DNA of 64,000 bases from an uncultured Paraprevotella sp. (lineage in GTDB: Bacteria; Bacteroidota; Bacteroidia; Bacteroidales; Bacteroidaceae), in NCBI GenBank assembly GCA_900546665.1, contig URDY01000008.1:1-64000 (forward strand). Reading direction: 5' to 3'. The notes under the pieces were generated by a model that worked only from the letters and a program-made list of their open reading frames with translations, was not told the DNA's origin and ran no database searches. The position numbers were made by a program, and so were the translations under genes. Each line of letters starts with the position of its first letter. The stretch's first letter is position 1. Positions 35,709 through 44,429 of this stretch are shown here, one piece after another.

Positions 35709-36104
35709 CTATTTCATACAAACAGTAAGTTCTACCATTTCTGGTGTAAACTCCACTCCTTGCAACTCAGCATATTCAAACACCTTATCCAACTGATGAA
35801 AAGCGCCAAGATGAATAATCACCTGATCTTCCGATAAGGTCAGATATTGCTCTTTGTCGGCAGGCCATTTTATCAATCCTAACAGTTTGGACAACAAGTT
35901 TGAAACTGTTCTTAATCTTAAATTTTTTCCGTCGAATCCTATTACCGCCAAATTCACTCCTACAGATTTCATTCCGATCAACGGTAATCTGATTTCTTTT
36001 GAAACCTTGACTGTATTCTGACTCACATAAGCCAGGTCTATTTTCTGACCGGATCTGTTCTTAACCAGATCCGACAATTCCTGATAACCGACTGATATTC
36101 TCAT
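35709..36104 (-). CDS. conserved-looking hypothetical protein, 131 aa
   Basis: Starts MRISVGYQELSDLVKNRSGQ, no signal peptide or membrane helix. Alternating short hydrophobic runs (IRLPLIGMKSVGVNLAVIGF) suggest a small alpha/beta or beta-sandwich fold, perhaps with amphipathic strands. Codon use and composition match the housekeeping genes nearby. I do not recognise the family. It is followed by the maeB terminator on the opposite strand and lies 113 bp downstream of the TonB receptor's stop, on the same strand, so it could be read from the receptor transcript. Confidence 0.6.
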   Translation of the reverse strand: MRISVGYQELSDLVKNRSGQKIDLAYVSQNTVKVSKEIRLPLIGMKSVGVNLAVIGFDGKNLRLRTVSNLLSKLLGLIKWPADKEQYLTLSEDQVIIHLGAFHQLDKVFEYAELQGVEFTPEMVELTVCMK

Positions 36105-36216
36105 TTCAAATACTTTTTAAGTCTTTAATGTTAAAGAGTATGCATTAACAGTACAATCTATCAGCAAATACACTCGAACATGTCAATTGAGCATCAGTTC
36201 CTCAATATAAGAGGAA

Positions 36217-38598
36217 CTAAAATTCCGCTGTCAATCCTATCGTCGGTAACAGGCTGCCACTGACCTGCTCTATCCGTTTCATTTCATAACGCTGCTCTGC
36301 GACAGGTGCTTCCGGATTTATGATTTTCCCCGTACTCATAAACACATCTTGTTGACGCAATTGACTTACTGTCACATTCTGCAAATCCAAATACAATCCT
36401 AAACGCCATTTTTTGAAGAAGAAAGCCTTATCAACACGCAGATCCAACTGAGCATAAGCCGGCAGACGTTTGGAGTTATACTGACTGTAATCATAGGCAG
36501 ACTGACCTTTAGCATCCCAATATTGTACATAGGATGACAATTCCTCATCATAAGGCGTATAAGGAGAGCCACCAATACAGCTCAATCGGGCTCCGATACT
36601 CCACTGATGCGGAAAATCATAAGTCCCGCTCATATTCAGAATAATCCGGTTATCCCATGATGAAGGAATATAAGCAGAATGGTGGTCTGCACGATATTCA
36701 CTACGATACCAGGTCAACGATCCTGTCACATTCAATTTATCAGGAATATTCCATTTCAATAACGTCTCTATTCCATAGGCACGCCCCTGAGCTGTAGAAA
36801 CAAGCAATTCATTGCCTACAACGCCATAATCAGTTCCCTTGCAAGTTAAAGGAATTCCATCTGACAACGAAAGCGGTACATGCTGATATGCCTTATAAAA
36901 GCCTTCTGCAGACAAAGCCACACGCTCATTTACACGCCATTCTGTTCCCAACGCAGTCTGGCTCACGCTCATATACCGCAAATCTTTATTTACCAGCGTC
37001 CCCATCTCGTTTTTATAACCCAATGCCGTATACGGTGGCAGCTGATGATACCATCCGGAAGAAACCGCTACCGACCAATGCGGTGTAAACATATAGCGCA
37101 ATGAAGCACGAGGTGAAATCTGTTCCCAAGCTTTCATCATTCTGGAAGAATAATTGTTGCCGTCCACTCGTGCACCTGCTGACAACATCAATTTCTCTTC
37201 CATCCCCGTATATGCAGCCGTGAAAGAAGCTCCATAACCCACCATGCCTAAATGAGTCTGATATTTAGTCCAATCAGCATTTGGCTGAAGCCGACGTTCA
37301 TTATCTGTATAATCCATATAATTAAGCTCTGCACTTTCACGCAAGACCCAGTTGCCGGACAATGCCGTCCGGTTTTCTACACGAAAAGTAGTCTTCTGTT
37401 CAACAGAACGTAAACGCAACATTAAATTATCCTCTACGGACTCGTCATTATTACGATATTTCAAATTTCTGTTGTTTAAATAATTATGGCTCAGTACATA
37501 AGTCTGAGTATGCTTACCAGCATAATGACGATAAGTAGCCCCCACCGTAAAAGTTTCCTGTTCTATCTTGGGCAAATAGCTCAAAATATAATCAGCTCCC
37601 TCATCCTCTCCTGCCAGATCCGTATTCAGTTCCATTCTGTCTACTCCAGCCAAAGCCATTACGGTCAATTCATCATAAGATGAAAAACGTGTTGTCACCT
37701 TCATCTGCCCGTCAATATAGTTCGGCAAGAAGGGCAAGCCGAGCATTTTAAACAAAAGCTGTAAATAAGACTGACGGATTGAGAAAAGATAAGTCGTCCG
37801 CTCTCCTATATGTCCGTTTCCGCTCAAAGCGGCTTCTGAAGCACCTAAGGTCACCTTAAAAGACTGACCGTCAGACAAGCCGTCACGCAGACGAAAATCG
37901 AGTACAGAGCTCATGGCTCCTGCACGTTCTGCAGGAAAGGCACCTGTATAGAACTTGATTTCCCTGACCAGATCGGCATTGACAATACTGACCGGCCCCC
38001 CTGTTGCTCCCTGCGTAGCAAAATGATTAATATTGGGAATTTCAATTCCATCCATATAAAAACGATTCTCTGACGGCCCTCCACCACGAACAATCAGATC
38101 ATTACGGTAACCGACTGGAGAAAACGCCACACCCGGATACCCACGGACAATACGGGAAATGTCCCTATTGGCACCCGGACTTTTCTCTATTTCTCGTAAT
38201 CCTATCACCTGTACACTTACCGGACTCTCAGCGGTTTTTCCGTATGAAACAGGACGAACCGTCACCGTATTTAGATATTTGGTTTCTTCATCCATCTCCA
38301 CATTGACCTCAGGAATCGTAGCCGAAACCATATAATCCGGTGTCTGCATGATTTTATAGCCCACAGCTTTTACCTGAAAGGAATAAATACCTGGACGCAC
38401 CCCTTGCAACAGAAATACACCAGCCGTATCGGTTACAGCCTTCAATGTATCTGCAGAAACCGGCGATACGACTGCACCAGGAATTGGTTCACGACTTAAA
38501 CGGTCAATAATTTTTCCACGTACGGTAAATGCTCTTTGGGCAACAGCCTCCAAAGAAAGACACAGCAGAAGCCCCCAAAGACATAAAAATCTTTTCAT
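36217..38598 (-). CDS. TonB-dependent outer-membrane receptor with carboxypeptidase-like N-terminal domain
   Basis: About 793 residues from ATG 38598 (MKRFLCLWGLLLCLSLEAVAQ, a clear signal peptide); the frame extends to 38640 but adds only an unlikely leader. A CarboxypepD_reg-like domain (about 22-105) precedes the plug (about 125-230, including VAFSPVGYRNDLIVRGGGPS and FYMDGIEIPNINH) and a 22-strand-type barrel to the C-terminus, which ends in Phe. No SusD partner gene is adjacent and it lacks the SusC sequence features, so it is more like a siderophore, vitamin or metal receptor of the standalone class. The substrate is unknown. Confidence 0.9.
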   Translation of the reverse strand: MKRFLCLWGLLLCLSLEAVAQRAFTVRGKIIDRLSREPIPGAVVSPVSADTLKAVTDTAGVFLLQGVRPGIYSFQVKAVGYKIMQTPDYMVSATIPEVNVEMDEETKYLNTVTVRPVSYGKTAESPVSVQVIGLREIEKSPGANRDISRIVRGYPGVAFSPVGYRNDLIVRGGGPSENRFYMDGIEIPNINHFATQGATGGPVSIVNADLVREIKFYTGAFPAERAGAMSSVLDFRLRDGLSDGQSFKVTLGASEAALSGNGHIGERTTYLFSIRQSYLQLLFKMLGLPFLPNYIDGQMKVTTRFSSYDELTVMALAGVDRMELNTDLAGEDEGADYILSYLPKIEQETFTVGATYRHYAGKHTQTYVLSHNYLNNRNLKYRNNDESVEDNLMLRLRSVEQKTTFRVENRTALSGNWVLRESAELNYMDYTDNERRLQPNADWTKYQTHLGMVGYGASFTAAYTGMEEKLMLSAGARVDGNNYSSRMMKAWEQISPRASLRYMFTPHWSVAVSSGWYHQLPPYTALGYKNEMGTLVNKDLRYMSVSQTALGTEWRVNERVALSAEGFYKAYQHVPLSLSDGIPLTCKGTDYGVVGNELLVSTAQGRAYGIETLLKWNIPDKLNVTGSLTWYRSEYRADHHSAYIPSSWDNRIILNMSGTYDFPHQWSIGARLSCIGGSPYTPYDEELSSYVQYWDAKGQSAYDYSQYNSKRLPAYAQLDLRVDKAFFFKKWRLGLYLDLQNVTVSQLRQQDVFMSTGKIINPEAPVAEQRYEMKRIEQVSGSLLPTIGLTAEF

Positions 38599-38678
38599 AA
38601 AGTCTTGTTTCCTATTGTCATTCAATGGGTAAATATACAAAAAATAAAAGGCGAACGTATTTTTATTGGCATTTCAGG

Positions 38679-39074
38679 TCATTTGCCGCCATTAATATAT
38701 CTGCCCAATAAACAAACCACACCTGCTCCCAATAACACACCCACCGTATTGGCCCCAAAATCCAGCCAGTCTCCCGTACGATTTACAGTACAATACGCCT
38801 GAACCAGTTCTACCAGTCCACCCATCATGACAGGCAACAATAACATGATACTCCAGCGAACAAACGTAAACGGTCGCTTATGGGTCCGGAATGTCTCTAT
38901 CCAAAAACAGGCAGTCAAAGTACCATACATCAGCAAATGAGTCCATTTGTCAATAAACTTAATTTCATTCAGCTTCGTTTCCGGTGGAGTAAACAGCGAC
39001 AGGAACCATATCACAAGAATTAAAACCAAAGTTACAGGGTACTTTTTTAAATAATCTGTTATTAAAAAGCGCAT
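38679..39074 (-). CDS. VanZ family membrane protein
   Basis: About 131 residues from ATG 39074. Four hydrophobic segments fit the VanZ layout, with conserved KWTHLLMYGTLTACFW (early helix pair), then LVELVQAYCTVNRTGDWLDF and ANTVGVLLGAGV, where E-x-x-Q and D-x-x-x-N-x-x-G are family hallmarks. VanZ confers low teicoplanin resistance in enterococci; in other bacteria the function of such proteins is not known. It is divergent from the NSS transporter and shares a compact promoter region with it. Confidence 0.85.
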   Translation of the reverse strand: MRFLITDYLKKYPVTLVLILVIWFLSLFTPPETKLNEIKFIDKWTHLLMYGTLTACFWIETFRTHKRPFTFVRWSIMLLLPVMMGGLVELVQAYCTVNRTGDWLDFGANTVGVLLGAGVVCLLGRYINGGK

Positions 39075-39092
39075 ATCATTTACATTTTTCTG

Positions 39093-39100
39093 CAAAAATA
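39093..39100 (-). promoter_or_regulatory. -7 box of the VanZ gene
   Basis: Minus-strand TATTTTTG, exact TAnnTTTG, 19 bp before the ATG at 39074. Confidence 0.5.
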
Positions 39101-39112
39101 ATTCTTTTTTTG

Positions 39113-39120
39113 TACATTTG
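39113..39120 (+). promoter_or_regulatory. -7 box of the NSS transporter gene
   Basis: TACATTTG, 33 bp before the ATG at 39153 and only 12 bp from the opposite-strand VanZ -7 box. Confidence 0.55.
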
Positions 39121-39152
39121 CGGCGACTAATTTTAATTTTATACATTTTTCT

Positions 39153-40511
39153 ATGTCTCATAATAACAGAGCAAATTTCGGAAGCAAGATCGGTATCATT
39201 TTAGCATCAGCAGGTTCTGCGGTAGGCTTGGGCAATATATGGCGTTTTCCATGTCAGGTCGGTGAAAATGGCGGAGCAGCCTTTATTCTGGTTTATATTC
39301 TCTGCATACTGTTTTTGGGTATACCGGTCATGGTATCAGAGTTTCTTATTGGCAGACGTTCACGTGCCAATACTGCCGGTGCATACCAGATCCTGGCTCC
39401 TGGAACGCCATGGAAATGGGTCGGCATCATGGGAGTTGTGTCTTCTTTCCTGATTTTGAGCTATTATGCCGTAGTGGCTGGTTGGACTCTGGAATATACG
39501 ATAGCCTCAGCCTGTGGAGTCTTTAATGAGAAAAATGACTTCACGCTATTTTTTGATTCTTTTGTCAGCCATCCTTGGAAACCAGTAGTCTATATGGCCG
39601 CATTCATACTGATGACCCATTTTGTTATCGTACGTGGCGTAAAAGACGGCATTGAAAAATTCTCCAAAGTCATGATGCCACTCCTTCTACTGATTATCTG
39701 CGTATTGGTAGTGTGCTCTTTTTCCATGCCGGGTTCTTCTGAAGGTCTTCGTTTCCTGCTCAAACCCGATTTCAGCAAAGTCACGTCAAAAGTGGTACTT
39801 GATGCCATGGGACAGGCTTTCTTTTCCATGAGTATAGGCATGGGATGTTTGTGTACCTATGCGTCTTATTTTACCAAAGATGCCAACCTTTTCAAAACGG
39901 CCGGCAGTGTAGCCATTATCGATACCATAGTAGCTGTTATGGCCGGATTTATCATTTTCCCTGCCGTATTTTCCGTACCGGGTCTTTCCGCCAATGCCGG
40001 TCCCGGACTGGTTTTTGTCACATTGCCCAATGTATTCCAGATGGCATTCCACAGCGTTCCATGGCTTGGTTATTTATTTGCACTCATGTTTTATATCCTT
40101 CTGGTTCTGGCAGCCCTAACCTCTACCATATCATTACATGAGGTATCCACTGCATTCCTGCACGAACAATTCAAATTCAGCCGCAGGAAAGCCGCCAATT
40201 GCATGACAGCCATTTGTATCTTCCTGGGTATTTTCTGTGCATTGTCTTTCGGTGTACTGAAGGATTGGACCCTGATGGGCATGACCATTTTCGACTGGTT
40301 CGATTTTGTTACGGCCAAATTCATATTACCGCTAGCCGGTATGTTCATAGCCATCTTTACGGGATGGTATCTCGACAAAAGAATTGTCGAAGAGGAACTG
40401 ACCAATAACGGAAAACTCCGTATCCCATTTTTCAGGATCTATATATTCCTGTTGAAATTTGTCGCCCCTATAGGCATTGGTTCCATATTTATCAATGAAC
40501 TTATCAAATAA
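39153..40511 (+). CDS. neurotransmitter:sodium symporter (NSS/SNF) family transporter
   Basis: 452 residues, about 11-12 membrane helices. TM1 carries the family signature ASAGSAVGLGNIWRFPCQVG, which forms part of the substrate and Na1/Na2 sites, followed by GGAAFILVYILCILFLGIPV. The family moves amino acids with Na+, as in LeuT, TnaT and related bacterial members. The amino acid substrate cannot be read. Its stop codon directly abuts the start codon of the HhH gene, so the two are cotranscribed. Confidence 0.9.
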   Translation: MSHNNRANFGSKIGIILASAGSAVGLGNIWRFPCQVGENGGAAFILVYILCILFLGIPVMVSEFLIGRRSRANTAGAYQILAPGTPWKWVGIMGVVSSFLILSYYAVVAGWTLEYTIASACGVFNEKNDFTLFFDSFVSHPWKPVVYMAAFILMTHFVIVRGVKDGIEKFSKVMMPLLLLIICVLVVCSFSMPGSSEGLRFLLKPDFSKVTSKVVLDAMGQAFFSMSIGMGCLCTYASYFTKDANLFKTAGSVAIIDTIVAVMAGFIIFPAVFSVPGLSANAGPGLVFVTLPNVFQMAFHSVPWLGYLFALMFYILLVLAALTSTISLHEVSTAFLHEQFKFSRRKAANCMTAICIFLGIFCALSFGVLKDWTLMGMTIFDWFDFVTAKFILPLAGMFIAIFTGWYLDKRIVEEELTNNGKLRIPFFRIYIFLLKFVAPIGIGSIFINELIK

Positions 40512-41471
40512 ATGGCTTGGGAGGACTGGAAAAATCTGTTTTACTTTTCGAAGGCAGACCGCAGAGTCCTCCTTCTGCTTTGTGGGGTACTGGCAGGTAT
40601 TGCCATAAGCACTTTATTTCACCATTTCAATCAAACAGACCAATCCTCCGTACAGCCAGACAGCATCAGCCTATCTTCATACGAAGCATTTATCAAACAG
40701 ATTGAATCGGTTGAACAGTCGAAAGAAAACGCTCCAAAATATCCTGATCACCACACTACAGATACGGAAACCTTACCGCAACCCGAAACTTTTTATTTTG
40801 ATCCCAACACTGCAGATTCCATTACCTTAAAACGGTTAGGACTCTCACCGTGGCAAATCCGCAACATCTATAAATATCGGGCACGTGGAGGACGCTACCA
40901 TCGGGTAGAAGATTTCGCGCGACTTTACGGATTAACCAAGGGAGATTATGACAGACTCCGCCCTTACATCCGCATTGCGGAAAAATACAAGTTAATGAGT
41001 GATCTGACATCTTCATCATCCGAAGAGCCGGAAAAAAGCACAAAAACGACATTCACCTATACGGAAAAATACCCGGAAGGAACACAAATCGATCTCAATA
41101 CAGCTGATACGGTGAATCTGAAGAAAATACCCGGTATAGGATCATATTATGCCCGTCAAATCATAAGATACAGGGAAAAACTGGGTGGATTCTCTTCCCT
41201 CCAACAGCTTCAGGAAATAGAAGGCCTGCCAGAAGATATCGAAAGATGGTTTGTGATTTCCAATCCGACATTACGAAAAATAAAAATCAATCGTCTTACT
41301 ACAGACCAGTTACGAAAACATCCTTACCTTAATTTCTATCAAAGCAAGATCATCACAGAACACCGAAGAAAATACGGCCCGATCAAAGACATCAAATCAC
41401 TCAGTCTTTATGAAGAATTCACGGCCAAAGATCTGGAACGGCTTTCTCCCTATCTGTCCTATGAGGAGTGA
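40512..41471 (+). CDS. helix-hairpin-helix (ComEA-like) DNA-binding protein
   Basis: 319 residues. An N-terminal membrane helix (about 18-36, RVLLLLCGVLAGIAISTLF) anchors it. Then come HhH motifs: FDPNTADSITLKRLGLSP (about 95-112), IDLNTADTVNLKKIPGIGSY followed by YARQIIRYREKLGGF (about 194-230), and a third, degenerate copy near the end. The N-T-A-D and K-I-P-G-I-G patterns are typical of ComEA-like proteins that bind double-stranded DNA, here probably in the periplasm. DNA uptake is one possibility, though no other competence gene is in view. Starts exactly after the transporter stop. Confidence 0.85.
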   Translation: MAWEDWKNLFYFSKADRRVLLLLCGVLAGIAISTLFHHFNQTDQSSVQPDSISLSSYEAFIKQIESVEQSKENAPKYPDHHTTDTETLPQPETFYFDPNTADSITLKRLGLSPWQIRNIYKYRARGGRYHRVEDFARLYGLTKGDYDRLRPYIRIAEKYKLMSDLTSSSSEEPEKSTKTTFTYTEKYPEGTQIDLNTADTVNLKKIPGIGSYYARQIIRYREKLGGFSSLQQLQEIEGLPEDIERWFVISNPTLRKIKINRLTTDQLRKHPYLNFYQSKIITEHRRKYGPIKDIKSLSLYEEFTAKDLERLSPYLSYEE

Positions 41472-41557
41472 ACCATCTCTCAACTCAATATTTAGAGGCT
41501 TCAGAATATCCTTTGCCATCAGAAAATAAATAGGACCAGAAGTACCTTCGCCACCCC

Positions 41558-41610
41558 GCATTTCTCATCCCCTAAACTAAAGATTTAGAGGATGAGAAAT
41601 GCGATTTTTT
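41558..41610 (+). terminator. terminator after the HhH gene
   Basis: GCATTTCTCATCC (41558-41570) pairs perfectly with 41590-41602, with an inner CTAAA/TTTAG stem, then a T6 run (41605-41610). It lies 87 bp after the stop. Confidence 0.85.
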
Positions 41611-41701
41611 ATAAAATCACGGATGTTTAATATTTATTAACTTGAAAAATTAGTTTATAAACTATAAAATCTCGTTATTTGCCAAAAACAATTACAATAT
41701 T

Positions 41702-42070
41702 ATGAAAAGATTGACTGCTAAAGAAGAAGAAATCATGGGTTTCTTCTGGAAAGAAGGTCCTATGTTTGTGAAGCAACTGCTTCCGTTCTATTCAGACCCC
41801 AAACCACATTTCAATACTCTGTCTACGATTGTACGCGGACTGGAAGAGAAAGGTTTTCTGGCTCATAAAACATACGGAAACACATACGAGTATTATCCGT
41901 TGATATCAGAAGGGGATTTCAAAAAAGGGACACTTCGTGCTGTAATTGACAAATATTTCAATAAATCAGTGCTCGGTGCTGTTTCTACTTTGGTGGAGGA
42001 AGAAGAAATTTCAATTGACGAATTGAAAGATCTGATTGATCAAGTGAAAAAAGGAAAATCATCTATCTAA
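41702..42070 (+). CDS. BlaI/MecI family transcriptional repressor
   Basis: 122 residues. A winged helix-turn-helix at the N-terminus (LTAKEEEIMGFFWKEGPMFV, then FNTLSTIVRGLEEKGFLAHK) and a C-terminal dimerisation part with acidic stretch match the BlaI/MecI/CopY family. Such repressors are released by proteolysis set off by a BlaR1-type membrane protein. That partner lies 192 bp downstream on the same strand. There is no beta-lactamase gene nearby, so the pair probably senses another envelope signal, which is common in Bacteroidetes. Confidence 0.9.
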   Translation: MKRLTAKEEEIMGFFWKEGPMFVKQLLPFYSDPKPHFNTLSTIVRGLEEKGFLAHKTYGNTYEYYPLISEGDFKKGTLRAVIDKYFNKSVLGAVSTLVEEEEISIDELKDLIDQVKKGKSSI

Positions 42071-42074
42071 AAAA

Positions 42075-42108
42075 CTGCCGGCTAAAGGCTCTACTCTCTT
42101 GCCGGCAG
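42075..42108 (+). terminator. hairpin between BlaI and BlaR1 genes
   Basis: CTGCCGGC (42075-42082) pairs with GCCGGCAG (42101-42108), starting 4 bp after the blaI-like stop. No T-run follows, so it may act as an attenuator or mRNA-processing stem rather than a full terminator. Confidence 0.55.
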
Positions 42109-42126
42109 CAAATGCATCTCTATAAA

Positions 42127-43051
42127 TAAAAAACGTATTACGATGATGCAGAGGACAAAGGTACAAATAGATTTTCTGGCAGCATAAGGATTGTTGTTAA
42201 AAATCTCAGAAATCCGATGACTTTCATGTGTTCTCTGTTTTTCACGCTCTAAAATCTGACTTATGGAAACATTCTTTGTCTATCTGGTCAAATCATCGGT
42301 TTGTATTCTGTTTTACGAATTGTTCTACCGATTGTTTTTACGGGGAGAGACCTTTCACCGTTTGAACCGGATCGTGTTATTGGTATCGCTGATATTGTCT
42401 TTATTGCTTCCGCTGTTCGATGTATCGGAATGGTTTGCGACTGCAGGCCAGAATAGAGCTCTTCCTTTAACAGAACTGACAGTATCACTGCAAGAACTGG
42501 TTGTTGAACAGAAAACTGCGGCACTATCAGATCATAACGGTATGACTGTGAGTGTAGTGCTTTTCGGAATCTATTTGACAGGTGTTGTGCTGTTGCTTCT
42601 AAAGAATTTATTTGTTTTTGTTTATTTAAACCGGTTATTGAAACGATGCCGTCGGGAACAGACTGCTGACGGACAAGTATATTACCGATATCCGGATCAG
42701 ATCGGCCCGTTCAGCTGGTTGGGGCGTGTAGTGCTTTCTTCGGCAGACGACGGGGCTTTGACAAGTTGTATTCTGGCTCACGAAAGAGCGCATGTCCAAT
42801 TAGGGCATTCCTTGGATTTAGTGCTCGTTGAATTGTTCCTTTGCTTCCAATGGTTCAATCCGGCAGCATGGTGGTTGAAGAAAGATCTGCGATTGGTTCA
42901 TGAGTATGAGGCCGACCGGTATGTACTTTCTTCCGGCTTTGACGCATGCACTTATCAGTTATTGTTAATCAGAAAATCTGTCGGGCCAAAGCTCTACAAT
43001 ATGGTCCACAGCTTCAATAATTATTCACTTAAAAAACGTATTACGATGATG
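42127..43051 (+). repeat. 22-bp exact repeat: intergenic copy (42127-42148) and copy inside BlaR1 (43030-43051)
   Basis: Bases 42127-42148 are identical to 43030-43051. Inside the M56 gene the sequence encodes part of the conserved KKRITMM motif that follows the peptidase domain. Upstream it lies in the noncoding gap after the repressor. An earlier, now deleted BlaR1 copy is the simplest explanation. Confidence 0.7.
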
Positions 43052-43654
43052 ATGAAACGTAAATCAAAATTCTGGACGCAGGCTAAATGTCTGTATGTCC
43101 TGCCGCTTGGCGGATTCGTATTGTCTTTGTTTGCTTGCACAGACGGGAAAAAACCGTCCGTACAGGAGACTCAGCCGGTGGAAACCCAGTCGGCAGAGGC
43201 TCAATCACCAAAGCCCCAAGAAGTGGCCGTCAAGGAGCAGCCCCGTGACACCGTAGCTTCTTTCCAAGAAGAGAAGCAGCAGCGTGTTGCCACTACAACA
43301 CCTGTTAAAGAACCGGTGAAGAAACCTTCAGGAAAGGATGCTCATGAGAACCTTGAGGATCAGGATCCGTCTTTCCCGGGAGGTGATCTTGCATGCATGG
43401 AATGGCTGAGAGACAACATCAAATATCCGGCTGAAGCCATTGAAAAGGGAATAGAAGGAAGAGTCATTGTTACATTCGTCGTGACAAAAGACGGAAAGAT
43501 CACTAATGCGGAAGTTGTTCGTTCTTCAGATCCGTTGCTTAATGAGGAAGCTTTGCGTGTGCTCCGTTTTATGCCCGATTGGATACCGGCGAAGCGCAAC
43601 GGGCAGAATGTTGATCTGCAATATACTTTACCGCTAACATTCAGATTGCAGTAA
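42263..43654 (+). CDS. BlaR1-type M56 peptidase with TonB C-terminal domain
   Basis: 463 residues. Membrane helices at about 4-20, 35-54, 93-115; then the M56 zinc site LAHERAHVQLGHSLDL (HExxH-type) with ELFLCFQWFNPAAWW and the downstream EYEADRYVL Glu; a further hydrophobic segment (about 270-288); a Pro/Gln/Glu-rich periplasmic linker; and a TonB C-terminal domain (about 375-463, GRVIVTFVVTKDGKITNAEV). The peptidase side cuts the cognate BlaI-like repressor in the cytoplasm in response to an outside signal. BlaR1-TonB fusions are typical of Bacteroidetes. There is no penicillin-binding sensor domain, so the signal is not a beta-lactam by this route. Confidence 0.9.
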   Translation: METFFVYLVKSSVCILFYELFYRLFLRGETFHRLNRIVLLVSLILSLLLPLFDVSEWFATAGQNRALPLTELTVSLQELVVEQKTAALSDHNGMTVSVVLFGIYLTGVVLLLLKNLFVFVYLNRLLKRCRREQTADGQVYYRYPDQIGPFSWLGRVVLSSADDGALTSCILAHERAHVQLGHSLDLVLVELFLCFQWFNPAAWWLKKDLRLVHEYEADRYVLSSGFDACTYQLLLIRKSVGPKLYNMVHSFNNYSLKKRITMMMKRKSKFWTQAKCLYVLPLGGFVLSLFACTDGKKPSVQETQPVETQSAEAQSPKPQEVAVKEQPRDTVASFQEEKQQRVATTTPVKEPVKKPSGKDAHENLEDQDPSFPGGDLACMEWLRDNIKYPAEAIEKGIEGRVIVTFVVTKDGKITNAEVVRSSDPLLNEEALRVLRFMPDWIPAKRNGQNVDLQYTLPLTFRLQ

Positions 43655-43778
43655 ACAATCTGTCAGTCGGCAACCGACCTAAGAGAAACTGCCCGTTCAT
43701 TTAAATTAATGTGAATCCGATATAACCGGAGAGATGATTCCAACTTTCTAACTTTACATCGAACTCACGTTAACCCGT

Positions 43779-43831
43779 AAAAAACTACCGTACTGCTGTT
43801 GAAAGAATCTTCAGCAATACGGTAGTTTTTT
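43779..43831 (+). terminator. rho-independent terminator after BlaR1
   Basis: AAAAAACTACCGTA (43779-43792) pairs perfectly with TACGGTAGTTTTTT (43818-43831), the right arm ending in T6; A-run and T-run symmetry makes it bidirectional. Confidence 0.8.
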
Positions 43832-44042
43832 AGAAGCTTTATTTAAGAAGTAGATTTCTCAATCTCAGTTACTGCCAAAAGCCTGCATCTTTGGAACTAT
43901 AGGAACAAAACGAGCTGTTTCATCGTGTGCTTTCAGAACAGTATCATCTATCCATGCCACACACAAATCATACAATCCGAATTTTAATTCATTCTGTCTC
44001 TTTTTTCATCAGGTTACAATGACAACGAATCCATATTAATTG

Positions 44043-44050
44043 TATTTTTG
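44043..44050 (+). promoter_or_regulatory. -7 box of lrgAB
   Basis: TATTTTTG, exact TAnnTTTG, 28 bp before the lrgA ATG at 44079. Confidence 0.5.
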
Positions 44051-44078
44051 CAGAAAATTCAGATTACAGGTATTAGTT

Positions 44079-44429
44079 ATGGTTAAACAATGTACTATTT
44101 TGTTTGGCTGTCTGGCTCTCGGTGATTTTCTGGTCTGGATCACAGGAGTAAAACTACCAGGCAGCATTATTGGCATGCTGTTGCTGACTGCATTCCTCCA
44201 AATGGGATGGGTCAAACTACGGTGGATCAAGGGTATTTCAGACTTTCTCGTAAGTAATATGGGGTTCTTTTTCGTTCCGCCAGGCGTAGCGCTCATGCTT
44301 TATTTTGATATCATTGCAGCAGAATTCTGGCCCATTGTCATTGCAACCGTGGTCAGCACTGTCTTGGTTTTAATTGTCACAGGTCATGTACATCAATGGG
44401 TAAGAAGACATGGAATATCTAGAAAGTAA
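44079..44429 (+). CDS. lrgA: CidA/LrgA family holin-like membrane protein
   Basis: 116 residues from ATG 44079 (MVKQCTILFGCLALGDFLVW); an upstream frame extension to 44040 adds only noncoding-looking sequence that contains the promoter. Four membrane helices; the signature KLPGSIIGMLLLTAFLQMGW and FVPPGVALMLYFDII fit the CidA/LrgA family. In staphylococci the family modulates murein hydrolase activity and cell lysis; in plants related proteins transport glycolate or pyruvate with the LrgB half. It overlaps lrgB by 20 bp. Confidence 0.85.
   Translation: MVKQCTILFGCLALGDFLVWITGVKLPGSIIGMLLLTAFLQMGWVKLRWIKGISDFLVSNMGFFFVPPGVALMLYFDIIAAEFWPIVIATVVSTVLVLIVTGHVHQWVRRHGISRK

Larger units (their letters stand above)
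43655..44078. other. intergenic region between BlaR1 and LrgA genes
   Basis: About 420 bp with no supported ORF. It holds a strong terminator (43779-43831) and, at its right end, the lrgA promoter box (44043-44050). Confidence 0.5.

Noticed and set aside
36217..38598. SusC of a polysaccharide utilisation locus
   Set aside because: No SusD gene adjacent and the receptor is shorter and of the standalone type.
41702..43654. Beta-lactam resistance operon
   Set aside because: BlaI/BlaR1-type proteins are present, but there is no beta-lactamase gene and no penicillin-sensor domain in the M56 protein.
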